DNA from: an uncultured Campylobacter sp. | GTDB lineage: Bacteria > Campylobacterota > Campylobacteria > Campylobacterales > Campylobacteraceae | DNA: 25,516 nt | Reading direction: 5' to 3' | NCBI RefSeq assembly: GCF_938030685.1 | Contig: NZ_CALHHX010000208.1 | Span: forward strand, 1-25,516 | In this document: positions 14,207 through 22,261 of the stretch, one piece after another | How positions within the stretch are numbered: position 1 is the first letter of the stretch | How the letters are laid out: each line of letters begins with the position of its first letter | Made by a program: the position numbers and the translations under genes | Notes under the pieces: generated by a model | Databases searched by the model: none | The model's input: the letters and a program-made list of their open reading frames with translations, nothing else | What the model was told of the DNA's origin: nothing

Positions 14207-15598
14207 TTATTTAAAAATTGTAAGCATATTGCCCACGGCAGGCGCTAGATAAACTACGGCGAGATAGATGATCACACCTATGATAAAGCCTACCACCAAG
14301 CCTTTGATAGAATTTTTATTTCTAAAATCGTCTTCCTCGCCTGCTTCCTCCGCCTCTTCCTTCTTGCCGGCAAGCCTCCAGCCCGGCCAGCCGTCCATAA
14401 ACCAGTAATTTATCAGCATGACGTTGATAAACCAGATCATCGGAATCATAGGGAATTGTTGCGGGTGCGAAAAGCCCTTTTGAGTGCCTAGCAAAAAGTG
14501 CGAGACTTGATAATAGACATAGTATAGAACGATAGCCGCTACCATACTTATGATCGTTCTAAGAAGGATATTGACGGGCTTTGAAAATTTATTGACTGCG
14601 TTATTGCAGTAAAATTTAATAAATAGCACCGGCACCAGCCAAAATATAGCTATCTCGCCTACGTGCAGCCAGCGCCAATCGGGCGCAAAAAGCCTTCTAT
14701 CGCCTCTAATATGCACGCCCCAGATGAGCTCTTGCAGATAGTAAAAGAAAAACGAAAAGCAAAATGCCATCGCTATAATGCCGAAAAACGACGCCGTCCT
14801 TCTAAGCCAGTTCGTCTTAATAAGGCTAAAAGGATACCTCTCCCAGATGGTCTCATACACCCACACCATAACGGTACAGCACATAATCCATGCGATATTG
14901 AAATTTCCGTGCACGGTATCGGCGAAGTTGTGCCACCAAGGCGGAGTGATGGATGTGTATTTTTGCCACGGATCGAATAAAATTCCCATTTGCGAGTGGA
15001 AAAATACGAAATATACGATCATACTTAATAAAAAGGTCCAGATAAAAACGGTAAAGCCTTTAACGGGCTGCTTTAGCTTTTGCCACGGCGAATTATCCGC
15101 AGCCACCACCCAAGAAGGACTTAGCCACGACGCGATAGCTGCAAACATCAAAATAGCCTGTGCCGAGTATTCAAGCGCGTAAAAATCGGTTATGCCAAGC
15201 TCCGCAAGTCTTCGCGGACTAAAATACGATATGGCAAGCTCGCCTAGAATAAATTCGAAGAATATCTTTAAGAATACGAAGAAGGTAAAAAATACCATCA
15301 CCGTAAAGATAATGCCCTTTTTCGCCGGCCCCGCCGTATAGAGCCACTCTCTTTTAAATGGCCAAAAATCAAAAATATACGCGATCCAGATGATGACTAC
15401 TAGCAGCCATCTGCACCACATATATCCCACGTATGGAGTATACATCCTCATCAGTCCCCTAGGATCTTGAAAGATCCACCACGATGCGTAAAACACCACA
15501 AATAAAAACAGAGTGTTTACAAGCACCGATGTGAGCGGAGAATACCTTCTAACAAGCTTCCGCTCTTCCAGATAAATTTTCTCTTCAGGTTCGCTCAT
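14207..15598 (-). CDS. Polytopic integral membrane protein of unknown function
   Basis: 463 residues with about ten to eleven membrane segments, extremely rich in Trp, Phe and Tyr. A charged N-terminus (SEPEEKIYLEERKLVRR) precedes the first helix. An acidic loop (KKEEAEEAGEEDDF) precedes the last one. Loop motifs such as PPWWHNFADTVHGN, DFWPFKREW and WRWLHVGE contain His/Trp residues that could bind metal, haem or quinone, but no known family signature is recognised. The start is set by AAGGAGG, 5 nt before the ATG; a TTG 18 bp upstream would overlap this site and is rejected. First gene after a good -10 box and followed closely by the Tat-hydrolase, suggesting the two act together at the membrane. 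Confidence 0.85.
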   Translation of the reverse strand: MSEPEEKIYLEERKLVRRYSPLTSVLVNTLFLFVVFYASWWIFQDPRGLMRMYTPYVGYMWCRWLLVVIIWIAYIFDFWPFKREWLYTAGPAKKGIIFTVMVFFTFFVFLKIFFEFILGELAISYFSPRRLAELGITDFYALEYSAQAILMFAAIASWLSPSWVVAADNSPWQKLKQPVKGFTVFIWTFLLSMIVYFVFFHSQMGILFDPWQKYTSITPPWWHNFADTVHGNFNIAWIMCCTVMVWVYETIWERYPFSLIKTNWLRRTASFFGIIAMAFCFSFFFYYLQELIWGVHIRGDRRLFAPDWRWLHVGEIAIFWLVPVLFIKFYCNNAVNKFSKPVNILLRTIISMVAAIVLYYVYYQVSHFLLGTQKGFSHPQQFPMIPMIWFINVMLINYWFMDGWPGWRLAGKKEEAEEAGEEDDFRNKNSIKGLVVGFIIGVIIYLAVVYLAPAVGNMLTIFK

Positions 15599-15633
15599 CG
15601 CTTCCTCCTTACACAAAATTTAATCTTTATTAA

Positions 15634-15639
15634 ATTATA
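15634..15639 (-). promoter_or_regulatory. -10 box for the membrane protein/hydrolase/GTPase operon
   Basis: The minus strand reads TATAAT within TTTTTATATAATTTAAT, about 36 bp before the membrane-protein ATG, in the ~106-bp gap after the kinase gene. No clear -35. It suggests the three effector genes can be transcribed separately from the two-component genes and could be the regulator's target. Confidence 0.5.
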
Positions 15640-15704
15640 TAAAAAGAGTGCAGCCCATTTGTAGCGTAAATTTGGATTAAATTTTAAATTGTCTCAGAAA
15701 AGCT

Positions 15705-16877
15705 TCATTTCGGAAGCTTGATGATGAAATTTGAACCGCCTTTTAGGCTCTCTACGACGAGCGAGCCCTTGCAGTGATCTTCGATGATGATCTTTGACAT
15801 ATATAGCCCGATGCCTGTGCCGTTTTTGCTAGCTTTGGTAGAAAAATACAGATCGAAAATTTTATCCGCGATCTCCTTTTTGATGCCGCCTGCATTGTCT
15901 TTTACGCTTAAGCAAAGATAAGATTTTTCGATGTAGGTTGAAATTTCGATAACGCCGTCGTCGATATTTCTTTCCAAAAAGGCGTCCTGCGCATTTTTTA
16001 TGATGTTTAAGATAACCTGAGAAACTTCGTTTTTATATGTGAGCAGAGTCTGGTTGCAGCCATATTTCGCGTAAATTTTAATCTTTTGGTTTTGTAGTAT
16101 CGCTTTTACGATATTTATCGCCATATTGCAAAGCTCCTCTAAGCTCGTAACCTCCTTGATCTTGGCGGGCTTAAAGAAATTTCTAAATTCATCGATCGTT
16201 TCGGATAGGTGCTTGGAGTACTGCTCGATCTTGCCGAGCTCCTCCAAAAGGGCGGTTTTGTCAAATTTATCCGCCATCAAGCAGCCGGCGCTCAGATACG
16301 AAGCCGTAGCCGAGATAGCGGACAGCGGCTGCCTCCACTGATGCGCTATCATATTTAAAATTTCGCCCATCTGAGCGAGCCTTGATTGATACTGCAGCTG
16401 CTCGTCTTGGCGCCTTATGAGCTTTAGCTGCTCCTCGATCTCGTGGTTGAGAGTTAAATTTAGCCGCTTGACCTTCAGCCTGCTTTGTTTTAATTTCTTC
16501 TCCGCCATCACTCTTTTGGTGATATCCACCACTATCCAAAGCACCTCGTCGTTTCCCGATATGGAGTCGCCCGAAATTCTAATCCACAGCCCTTTGCCGC
16601 TTTTGTGCCTTAGCTCGTAGTTTAGCTGCAAGGCCTCGTTTTTCCTTACTTTATTAAAGGCGATATCTGCGAAATGCAGGTATTTTTCCTCGCTTAGATG
16701 TATGGTTTGCGCGGATTTACCGATGATCTCGTCGTATTCGTAACCGAAAATTTTACAAAAGGTCTCGTTGCACTCCATAATATTTCTTTTCTTGTCCACG
16801 ATGAAGATGCCGACGCCGGAATTTGAAAATATCGTCTCAAATCTCTGATGATTTTTCTTGATGTCTACTATCGCCAT
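15705..16877 (-). CDS. Soluble PAS-domain sensor histidine kinase
   Basis: 390 residues, no membrane segment, so a cytoplasmic sensor. A PAS domain lies at about 10-125 (FSNSGVGIFIVD...CNETFCKIFGY), followed by a coiled-coil linker (about 126-168). The dimerisation/phospho-acceptor segment is MIAHQWRQPLSAI with His179, the HWRQPL subtype. In the ATPase domain the N box is NIIKNAQDAF (291-300), G1 is DNAGG (327-331) and G2 is GTGIGL (353-358). All catalytic motifs are intact. The start overlaps the end of the response-regulator gene by 10 bp, implying a cognate, co-translated pair. The signal is unknown. Confidence 0.93.
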   Translation of the reverse strand: MAIVDIKKNHQRFETIFSNSGVGIFIVDKKRNIMECNETFCKIFGYEYDEIIGKSAQTIHLSEEKYLHFADIAFNKVRKNEALQLNYELRHKSGKGLWIRISGDSISGNDEVLWIVVDITKRVMAEKKLKQSRLKVKRLNLTLNHEIEEQLKLIRRQDEQLQYQSRLAQMGEILNMIAHQWRQPLSAISATASYLSAGCLMADKFDKTALLEELGKIEQYSKHLSETIDEFRNFFKPAKIKEVTSLEELCNMAINIVKAILQNQKIKIYAKYGCNQTLLTYKNEVSQVILNIIKNAQDAFLERNIDDGVIEISTYIEKSYLCLSVKDNAGGIKKEIADKIFDLYFSTKASKNGTGIGLYMSKIIIEDHCKGSLVVESLKGGSNFIIKLPK

Positions 16878-17566
16878 TTTATTCTGTATCCTTGCGAGTA
16901 GATGTTTTCTATCAGCTTGTAGCCTATTTTTCGGTGAAATCTGGATATGATATTTCTTACCCGTTTGTCGTCATATCCGCCATAGTCCTCAAACAGCTCG
17001 TTTTCTATCTCAAGGCCGCTTGCGATCCGCCCGCTGGAACTTAAAAGCAGCTGCAATAATGAAGTTTCGTTTTTGGTTAGTTTGATAATTTCGCCCGCTT
17101 TAGATAGAGTTGAGCTCTGCTTGTCCCAAACGAAATCGCCGCTTAGATAAATAAACTTTGCGGGTTTGGTTTCGATACTTTGCGTGATTTTTTCAAGCAC
17201 GCTTAGTAGATCCTCGGTTGTAAATGGCTTTAGTATGTAGCCGTCCACGCCGATGGATATGGCTTTGGTAAAAAATTTAGACTCATCGTAGGCTGAGAAG
17301 ATGACCGTTTTTACCGAAGGATCGATCTGTTTGATCCGCTCTAACATCTCAAGCCCGTTTATGCCCGGCATATTGATATCGGTAAAAACAATGTCCGCTT
17401 TGCCCGCTTTAAATTTATCGATGCCCTCCTGCGCGTCGCCGCAGTCGGTAACCTGATGAAAGAATAGTTTTAAAATTTTTGTGGTCTGCTGCTTTACCTC
17501 ATTATCATCCTCGACATATAGGGCGCGCATACTGCGAGTTTGAGCCTGTATTTCAGCTATATCCAT
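16868..17566 (-). CDS. Two-component response regulator, OmpR/PhoB-like winged helix
   Basis: 232 residues. The receiver domain has acidic residues VEDD (18-21), phospho-acceptor Asp63 (FTDINMPG), the Ser/Thr site in IFSAYD (89-94) and Lys113 in LKPF. The C-terminal ~95 residues form a winged-helix DNA-binding domain ending IENIYSQGYRIKW, as in OmpR-class transcription factors. AAGGAGG precedes the ATG. It is first in the minus-strand block and overlaps the kinase gene. Likely to regulate the adjacent membrane-protein operon, by position only. Confidence 0.93.
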   Translation of the reverse strand: MDIAEIQAQTRSMRALYVEDDNEVKQQTTKILKLFFHQVTDCGDAQEGIDKFKAGKADIVFTDINMPGINGLEMLERIKQIDPSVKTVIFSAYDESKFFTKAISIGVDGYILKPFTTEDLLSVLEKITQSIETKPAKFIYLSGDFVWDKQSSTLSKAGEIIKLTKNETSLLQLLLSSSGRIASGLEIENELFEDYGGYDDKRVRNIISRFHRKIGYKLIENIYSQGYRIKWR

Positions 17567-17666
17567 AATGCGCCCTCCTTTTTAAATTTATCCTTTATCG
17601 CACCGTTATCGCAAATTTTATTCTGCCCGCCGCGATCGCGCTTTAAATTTATAAAACCGAATACTT

Positions 17667-18581
17667 TTATTCCACCTGCCCGAGCTTTTTAAGATAGGCA
17701 AAAATTTTAGCGATCTCGATCATTTTATTTAGGCTTTCGAGTAGCTTCGCGCTTTGCGAGCTCGGCGCGGATTTGAAAATTTCGCTATTTTCAACGCCGA
17801 TTACGAGGCTGTTCTCGCCCAAATAGAGCTCGGTTTTGCCGAACAAATTTACGGTGATCGTTTGCATATTTTCTAAAATTTTTTTGTTTTGCAAAAATGC
17901 GGCGGCGGCGGGGTTGTTTAGATATACGTCAAACGACGCGCTTAGGTGCGGGCTGTCTTTAAGCAGCTTCAGATCCGACGCGCCGAAGATGAACTCTCCG
18001 CGCGGCACGACCAAAATTTGGCTATCGAAGGTCTCGCTAAAATCAAATTTTGCAAAAAGCCCGTCAAAGATCGCAGTATCATCCTTCTTTTTAAGATGCA
18101 AAATTTTATCCAGCTCAAATACTCGATTTTCTCTGTTTTTATCAAAATCGCGGCTTAGGCAGATGTCGCCGATTTTTATGCCAAATTCGGGCGTCTTGCC
18201 TACTATAGCGTGCTTGCAAGTGCATAGATTTGCCTCTTTACGGAGCGGATTTTTGTAAATTTCATCGAGTAAAAATGCGCCGAAGGGCTGAAAGGTAAGA
18301 CGCAGCTCCTTTGCGATCCAAAGCAGAAATTCATTCTTAAAGGCCTCTTCACTGAGCGCTTCAAATTTACGCGAAATACGCACGGCTAGGTATTTGTAAG
18401 CAGGATAAGCAAGAGCTAGCAGCACCAATAAAAACAGGAATGAGAAATCTCCGAAATCCTTGCGCATAGCAATAAACAGCGCCAGCACTACCGCCGCCAC
18501 GCCGCCACGCGCCTTCCAAAGCGCCACATTGCGCGCTTCATCTAGTTTTTGCTTTTTTAATTCGTAAGAAACAAGGCTCAT
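17667..18581 (-). CDS. DUF3137-like membrane protein
   Basis: 304 residues. Two adjacent hydrophobic segments (about 27-40 and 47-65) are followed by a ~235-residue soluble, probably cytoplasmic domain containing VFELDKILHL, FDGLFAKFDF and QILVVPRGEF, which resembles DUF3137 proteins (function unknown). A decayed partial relative lies at 10600-10890. It has its own promoter and sits between the two-component block and the AT-rich immunity-gene train; its base composition is like the core genes, so it probably marks the chromosomal edge of that island. Confidence 0.75.
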   Translation of the reverse strand: MSLVSYELKKQKLDEARNVALWKARGGVAAVVLALFIAMRKDFGDFSFLFLLVLLALAYPAYKYLAVRISRKFEALSEEAFKNEFLLWIAKELRLTFQPFGAFLLDEIYKNPLRKEANLCTCKHAIVGKTPEFGIKIGDICLSRDFDKNRENRVFELDKILHLKKKDDTAIFDGLFAKFDFSETFDSQILVVPRGEFIFGASDLKLLKDSPHLSASFDVYLNNPAAAAFLQNKKILENMQTITVNLFGKTELYLGENSLVIGVENSEIFKSAPSSQSAKLLESLNKMIEIAKIFAYLKKLGQVE

Positions 18582-18611
18582 CGCTATCCCCGTGAGTGAA
18601 ATTTGACGCTC

Positions 18612-18639
18612 ATTATAGCGAAAAATGGGATTAAATCAA
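18612..18639 (-). promoter_or_regulatory. Promoter of the DUF3137-like gene
   Basis: On the minus strand TTGATT (18639-18634) and TATAAT (18617-18612) are separated by 16 nt, about 31 bp before the ATG. It is the most classical sigma-70 promoter in the window. Confidence 0.6.
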
Positions 18640-18678
18640 GCCATATGATAAGTGCGTTGCTATTTATAAGGTGGGTTT

Positions 18679-18900
18679 TTATAATAGCTCAAAAGCATAT
18701 AAATCGCCGTCTTTTTCTCTACATTTTACAATATCGCCATGTTTGAATTCTAAAATTTCATCCAGTTCGGATTCAAATTTCGTCGTATCGGTAATTTTAA
18801 AAATATATTGCGCGATTTGAGCAGCCTTTACCGGGCGCCATACATCGATATCTTCATTCAAAATTTTTATAAAAATTTCTTTATCGGTCGCGCTCGCCAT
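18679..18900 (-). CDS. Small hypothetical protein with VWRPV/GDIVKC pattern
   Basis: 73 residues. The arrangement I-x-I-L-N-E-D-x-D-V-W-R-P-V near the start, and E-F-K-H-G-D-I-V-K-C towards the end, is one I recognise from small uncharacterised proteins in many bacteria, probably a compact beta-fold; I cannot name a function. Last gene of the minus-strand small-gene train, 19 bp after the preceding stop. Possibly an immunity protein by context. Confidence 0.7.
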   Translation of the reverse strand: MASATDKEIFIKILNEDIDVWRPVKAAQIAQYIFKITDTTKFESELDEILEFKHGDIVKCREKDGDLYAFELL

Positions 18901-18919
18901 ATTAAATCTTTCTGTCCGG

Positions 18920-19546
18920 TTATTTAAAATTCTTTCTGCCGAGCCACAATTTAAGATACTTTAATACGGGTCTTAAATAATCATTAGTAGCGCTGGCTTT
19001 AAAGGTGCTCGCGCCCGATTCTATCAAATACCAGCTATATCCGTCATCCTTTAAAATATTCATTTTGCGATGTTTGGCCTCAGCATTTGCGTCCGATATC
19101 TCTATATCCAGTACTTTATTTTCAATATTCATCTGTACCGATAGATTAGGACTTAGATCATATATGAAACGGTTAAAATCTTTGATGATATGCGTATTAT
19201 ATACGTCATCGATCATCTCGGCTCTTCTCTTCTGAAAAATTTTCTTCTCTATTGGATCGCTGTCGACAAGCCCTCCATAATGATCTTCATCGGTTGCGGC
19301 CTCTTCGTAAGACGCGGTAAAACATCTAAAATATTCCCCATACATTCCAAATTTCCAATTCGTAGGCACCGTTTCATCGATTACTTGAAAATATTTAGTA
19401 CCAAATTGACTCCAATACCAAATTCCTTCATACGGTAATATACAATAATGCATCTCCCCATTTATATATTGAATGCCATAAACAAAATAGGTTCTGTTTA
19501 ATCTCAGATACTCATGCCTATCTTCTTTTATACATTTTACAATCAT
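18920..19546 (-). CDS. Hypothetical protein of the immunity-type array
   Basis: 208 residues, acidic and aromatic, no signal peptide or membrane segment. The N-terminus (MIVKCIKEDRHEYL, then TYFVYGIQYINGEMHYC) looks like a small beta-barrel; the C-terminal half (about 115-205) appears to be a second domain with alternating strands. Not a family I recognise. Only 2 bp separate the preceding stop from its ATG, with AAGGAC as ribosome site, so it is co-translated with the upstream gene. AT-rich codon use unlike the core genes. Confidence 0.7.
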   Translation of the reverse strand: MIVKCIKEDRHEYLRLNRTYFVYGIQYINGEMHYCILPYEGIWYWSQFGTKYFQVIDETVPTNWKFGMYGEYFRCFTASYEEAATDEDHYGGLVDSDPIEKKIFQKRRAEMIDDVYNTHIIKDFNRFIYDLSPNLSVQMNIENKVLDIEISDANAEAKHRKMNILKDDGYSWYLIESGASTFKASATNDYLRPVLKYLKLWLGRKNFK

Positions 19547-19548
19547 TT

Positions 19549-20070
19549 TTAATCGTCCTTAAATTTGAAATCATCTACGGCCTCTATGATAGGCGGTTCG
19601 TTTTTATCGCCTATTATACTATTTCTAACAAGTTCTGTAAAAAATTCTTTGTTTTTGGATTTGTTGATTGCCTCTTTTATAGTATTAAAGGATAATTTTA
19701 AATTCTTTAAATTGCCGTCTATAATGCAAAAACCGCTTTTCTCACACAATGATATTATGCCCCTTAATACGGCTTCATACTCGGATCTAAAATCGATACG
19801 AAACGTAACGGACTCTATTATATTATTAGTATCAAAAAATACCTCTAGGCGGTTGCCATTTTCGCTTCCGTATAGATCTATTTCGTTAGACCAAGATTTT
19901 TCGGGCTTTAATAGGCGCGAAATTTCAGAAAATACCTCTTTTTTGATCTTTGCTTTTTTCCAATATTTATCGTCTTCAAAGAGCTTTATATTGCCATATT
20001 GCCGGTCGTATTGCAGATCGTATGTATCGCTTTTGGGTAGAATAAAAAACTCACATTGCCAAATTGCCAT
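19549..20070 (-). CDS. Hypothetical protein, probable immunity protein
   Basis: 173 residues from the ATG at 20070; an in-frame TTG 15 bp upstream is rejected because AGGAAGGA lies between them. It begins MAIWQCEFFILPKS, and the fold appears mixed alpha/beta, with a C-terminal helix rich in Lys and Asn. This N-terminal pattern (short, W-Q-C, then I-L-P) recalls uncharacterised proteins found beside polymorphic toxins, but I cannot assign a family. Cytoplasmic, no signal. Confidence 0.65.
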   Translation of the reverse strand: MAIWQCEFFILPKSDTYDLQYDRQYGNIKLFEDDKYWKKAKIKKEVFSEISRLLKPEKSWSNEIDLYGSENGNRLEVFFDTNNIIESVTFRIDFRSEYEAVLRGIISLCEKSGFCIIDGNLKNLKLSFNTIKEAINKSKNKEFFTELVRNSIIGDKNEPPIIEAVDDFKFKDD

Positions 20071-20104
20071 ATCTTCCTTCCTCAAATATTTTCATTATAA
20101 AATT

Positions 20105-20581
20105 TTAAAAGTAATACACATAGCAGCCTCGGTCATCGTATATATCAAATAAAATCGAAAATTTCTCTTTATTGTTTGCGGCTAATTGAACTCTGATATT
20201 CAAAGATGGCTCTTTTGCCAGCTCAAAATTAAAATGGTGCAGCAGTATGGACCTCAAAAAATTTGGCTCAAGCGCCTTTTCTTTTATAAAGATAACGCCC
20301 GCTCTGGCGCCGTTTTTATAAGGCTTAGCTTTTGTGTATTGCCCCTTCATATTTTTAAGAAGATACTCCTCTATTTTCTCATCTCTTTCCCAAAAAAGAA
20401 TTTTATAAACTAGGCTATCTAAGTGGCTTGCTTTTGAAATTAAAAACATAACTAGCCTTATTTTAGCCTCTACATCGATATTTTCAAAATCTATTCTAGA
20501 CTTGACTATGCCTCTTTTATTTCTATTTATTTTTCTAAATTCTATATCGAAATTAGTTGGATCTATAATGCTTTTTATCAT
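20105..20581 (-). CDS. Hypothetical protein of the immunity-type array
   Basis: 158 residues if it starts at the ATG at 20581, which overlaps the stop of a 26-codon ORF (ATGA); an ATG three codons upstream is also possible. The sequence is helical in the first half and beta-rich at the end, closing with FDIYDDRGCYVYYF. IYDDRG reminds me of DUF3885-type immunity proteins, but the rest does not clearly match. No signal peptide. Separated from the next gene by about 35 bp. Confidence 0.6.
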   Translation of the reverse strand: MIKSIIDPTNFDIEFRKINRNKRGIVKSRIDFENIDVEAKIRLVMFLISKASHLDSLVYKILFWERDEKIEEYLLKNMKGQYTKAKPYKNGARAGVIFIKEKALEPNFLRSILLHHFNFELAKEPSLNIRVQLAANNKEKFSILFDIYDDRGCYVYYF

Positions 20582-20658
20582 TGCCGCCATCTTTCAAAGC
20601 CCTTTTGCTGCGTGATATTATGCAAGCTCGCTTTAAAATCCTTATCTACTTTTTCCAT
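20578..20658 (-). CDS. 26-codon ORF, possible toxin-tail remnant
   Basis: Encodes M-E-K-V-D-K-D-F and so on, ending KGFERWRQ-stop. Its ATG lies inside the end of the 250-residue gene (13-bp overlap) and its stop overlaps the next ATG. The ending with an aromatic/arginine-rich helix looks like the last residues of a secreted toxin domain, but this is inference. Too short to judge by composition. Confidence 0.3.
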   Translation of the reverse strand: MEKVDKDFKASLHNITQQKGFERWRQ

Positions 20659-21398
20659 TTAAATTTTAATCTCTTTCGCTTAATTTTTATAAAATTTTCC
20701 AACTCTTTATCGGTAAAATTTAAAACCTCTTTTCGATTTTGTAAATTTACATAAGTGTGCCTTATATCGCAATTACCGACAAAGGCGGCTTCCCAGTTCT
20801 TAATTAGCCAACTCGAGCTTATCGCATATTCCCGTCCTTTATTCGAGCGCATTTTATCGCTATAGCCAATAGGCGCAAACATACCGGAATAAAACCCCTC
20901 CAGATAGGGTAGTCTCGGGCATCCTTCCGTATCGGTTGCGACGATAAATTTTATCTTTCGATCATATGGACGAAAAGCCTTGTGACACTCTATAATATCT
21001 CCATTTTTTAGATCGTCTTTGAATTCTAAAAATTTATAAGTAAATTTTGCAGGAATTTTATCATTTATCCTTTTATATTCGGTCACAGAGCTATCGTAAT
21101 AAGAAAATATGCTTATATTTCTGGATGGCTCGGTATCACATATAAAATCTAAATTTTCCAATACCCACTTTTTAGAAATCAAACCATTATTATTTTTCAC
21201 ATTAGCTTCCGGCGGCAATATTATGAATTCGCCTAATTTATCGCCGTTTATACGCAGCAAGTTATTCCAGTTACAAAATAAAAACCGCCTTTGATCGATC
21301 TGCAATATATCGCCCTCCGCGAAAATTTCTCTAAAATTGTTAATCGAAAATTTCCTTCTACCTCTTACGGGTATTATCTTTTTATAATTTCTTTTCAT
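20646..21398 (-). CDS. Hypothetical protein of the immunity-type array
   Basis: 250 residues, strongly basic at both ends (KRNYKKIIPVRGRRK at the start, KRKRLKFKWKK at the end). It seems to contain two related beta-rich halves: EGDILQI...FLFCNW in the first and NGDIIECHK...IKFIV in the second, each a G-D-I-(L/I) turn followed by strands, suggesting an internal duplication. No family recognised. Cytoplasmic. Weak AGAAAGA ribosome site. Codon use is AT-rich as in its neighbours. Confidence 0.65.
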   Translation of the reverse strand: MKRNYKKIIPVRGRRKFSINNFREIFAEGDILQIDQRRFLFCNWNNLLRINGDKLGEFIILPPEANVKNNNGLISKKWVLENLDFICDTEPSRNISIFSYYDSSVTEYKRINDKIPAKFTYKFLEFKDDLKNGDIIECHKAFRPYDRKIKFIVATDTEGCPRLPYLEGFYSGMFAPIGYSDKMRSNKGREYAISSSWLIKNWEAAFVGNCDIRHTYVNLQNRKEVLNFTDKELENFIKIKRKRLKFKWKK

Positions 21399-21438
21399 GG
21401 TCTTTCTTCTATTTTATTATTAAATCGCTGCGCACTTG

Positions 21439-21813
21439 CTAAATCCCTAGATGCAAAATATATAAATCGTTTTTAATTGCCGAATCGATTAGTTCCAATA
21501 GACTGTCTAATTGCTCGATAACCGAGGATTTATTTAACACACAATTTTTATCAAAAACAATTTGCTCATCCGCGCTCAAGAAAAGCGACCTCCAAGAGCA
21601 TATTATATCTCTAAATTTAGCTTTATCTTCTATCTAGCTATAGCCATAGTAATTTAGACCTTTTTTCAAATTTACCTCATCGTTCCATGTGGTTTGTACC
21701 CACTCAAGAGAGTACGAAATGCGAAGTATCAGATCATCGCTAATTACTACGCAACGCTCTTTAGAGAAGATATTTTCTTTTGTCTTTTTGAGTAAAAATT
21801 CATGTTTAGGCAT
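21439..21813 (-). pseudogene. 124-codon gene interrupted by an in-frame amber codon
   Basis: An open frame from ATG (21813), preceded by AAGGAG, to TAG (21439), broken only by TAG at codon 60 (21636-21634) in the context NYYGYS-stop-IEDKAKF. Both halves read as one protein with consistent composition: an SLEWVQTTWND...KKGLNYYGYS first half and a CSWRSLFLS...YILHLGI second half, including the conserved-looking end H-x-G-I that I associate with a family of small proteins in toxin-immunity clusters. A single base change would restore it. Real inactivation or a sequencing error are both possible. Confidence 0.75.
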
Positions 21814-21861
21814 ATGGCTCCTTATTGTTTTAAAATATGACTTTAATAAAGCTCGATCTAG

Positions 21862-22251
21862 CTATTCGCCAAATTTCATCCAAGAGACGGCGTATTCTTG
21901 TGTTTCATCTCTAAAATATTTGCTAATTATATTATATTCGTCTTCTTTTGCAATATTTATAATTGTCTCAACAAAGCCGGTACAAAACGCCGTGCCGATG
22001 TATTCGTCTTCGCTTGCCGCTCCCTTTTCAACAAAATCAAAAATTTCATTTCTTGTCTTTTCGTCCAAATCATCAAAAATTTTAATCGTAGTTTCTGCAA
22101 AAGATGCAAGCAACCACAATAAGCTAGGTATGTACTCCATATCGAAAGGAAATATCTGCTCTTGATAGGCGTTAAAATATGCCCTGTTTTTCTTTATAAA
22201 GAAATAGATATATTCCTCATACTTGCCTAAATCAGTCTCTATTAAGCGCAT
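21862..22251 (-). CDS. Small helical protein, probable immunity protein (DUF7674-like)
   Basis: 129 residues, almost entirely helical and acidic. The pattern LDEKTRNEIFDFVEKG...DEYIGTAFCTGFVETIIN resembles small proteins, such as DUF7674-type ones, that occur in toxin-immunity loci; this assignment is from memory of the pattern. No signal peptide. Begins 10 bp after the preceding stop with AAGGAT as ribosome site. Confidence 0.65.
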   Translation of the reverse strand: MRLIETDLGKYEEYIYFFIKKNRAYFNAYQEQIFPFDMEYIPSLLWLLASFAETTIKIFDDLDEKTRNEIFDFVEKGAASEDEYIGTAFCTGFVETIINIAKEDEYNIISKYFRDETQEYAVSWMKFGE

Positions 22252-22261
22252 TTGCCAATCC

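Noticed and set aside
15599..15616. TTG start 18 bp upstream for the membrane protein
   Set aside because: It would overlap the strong AAGGAGG site that sits at ideal distance from the ATG at 15598.
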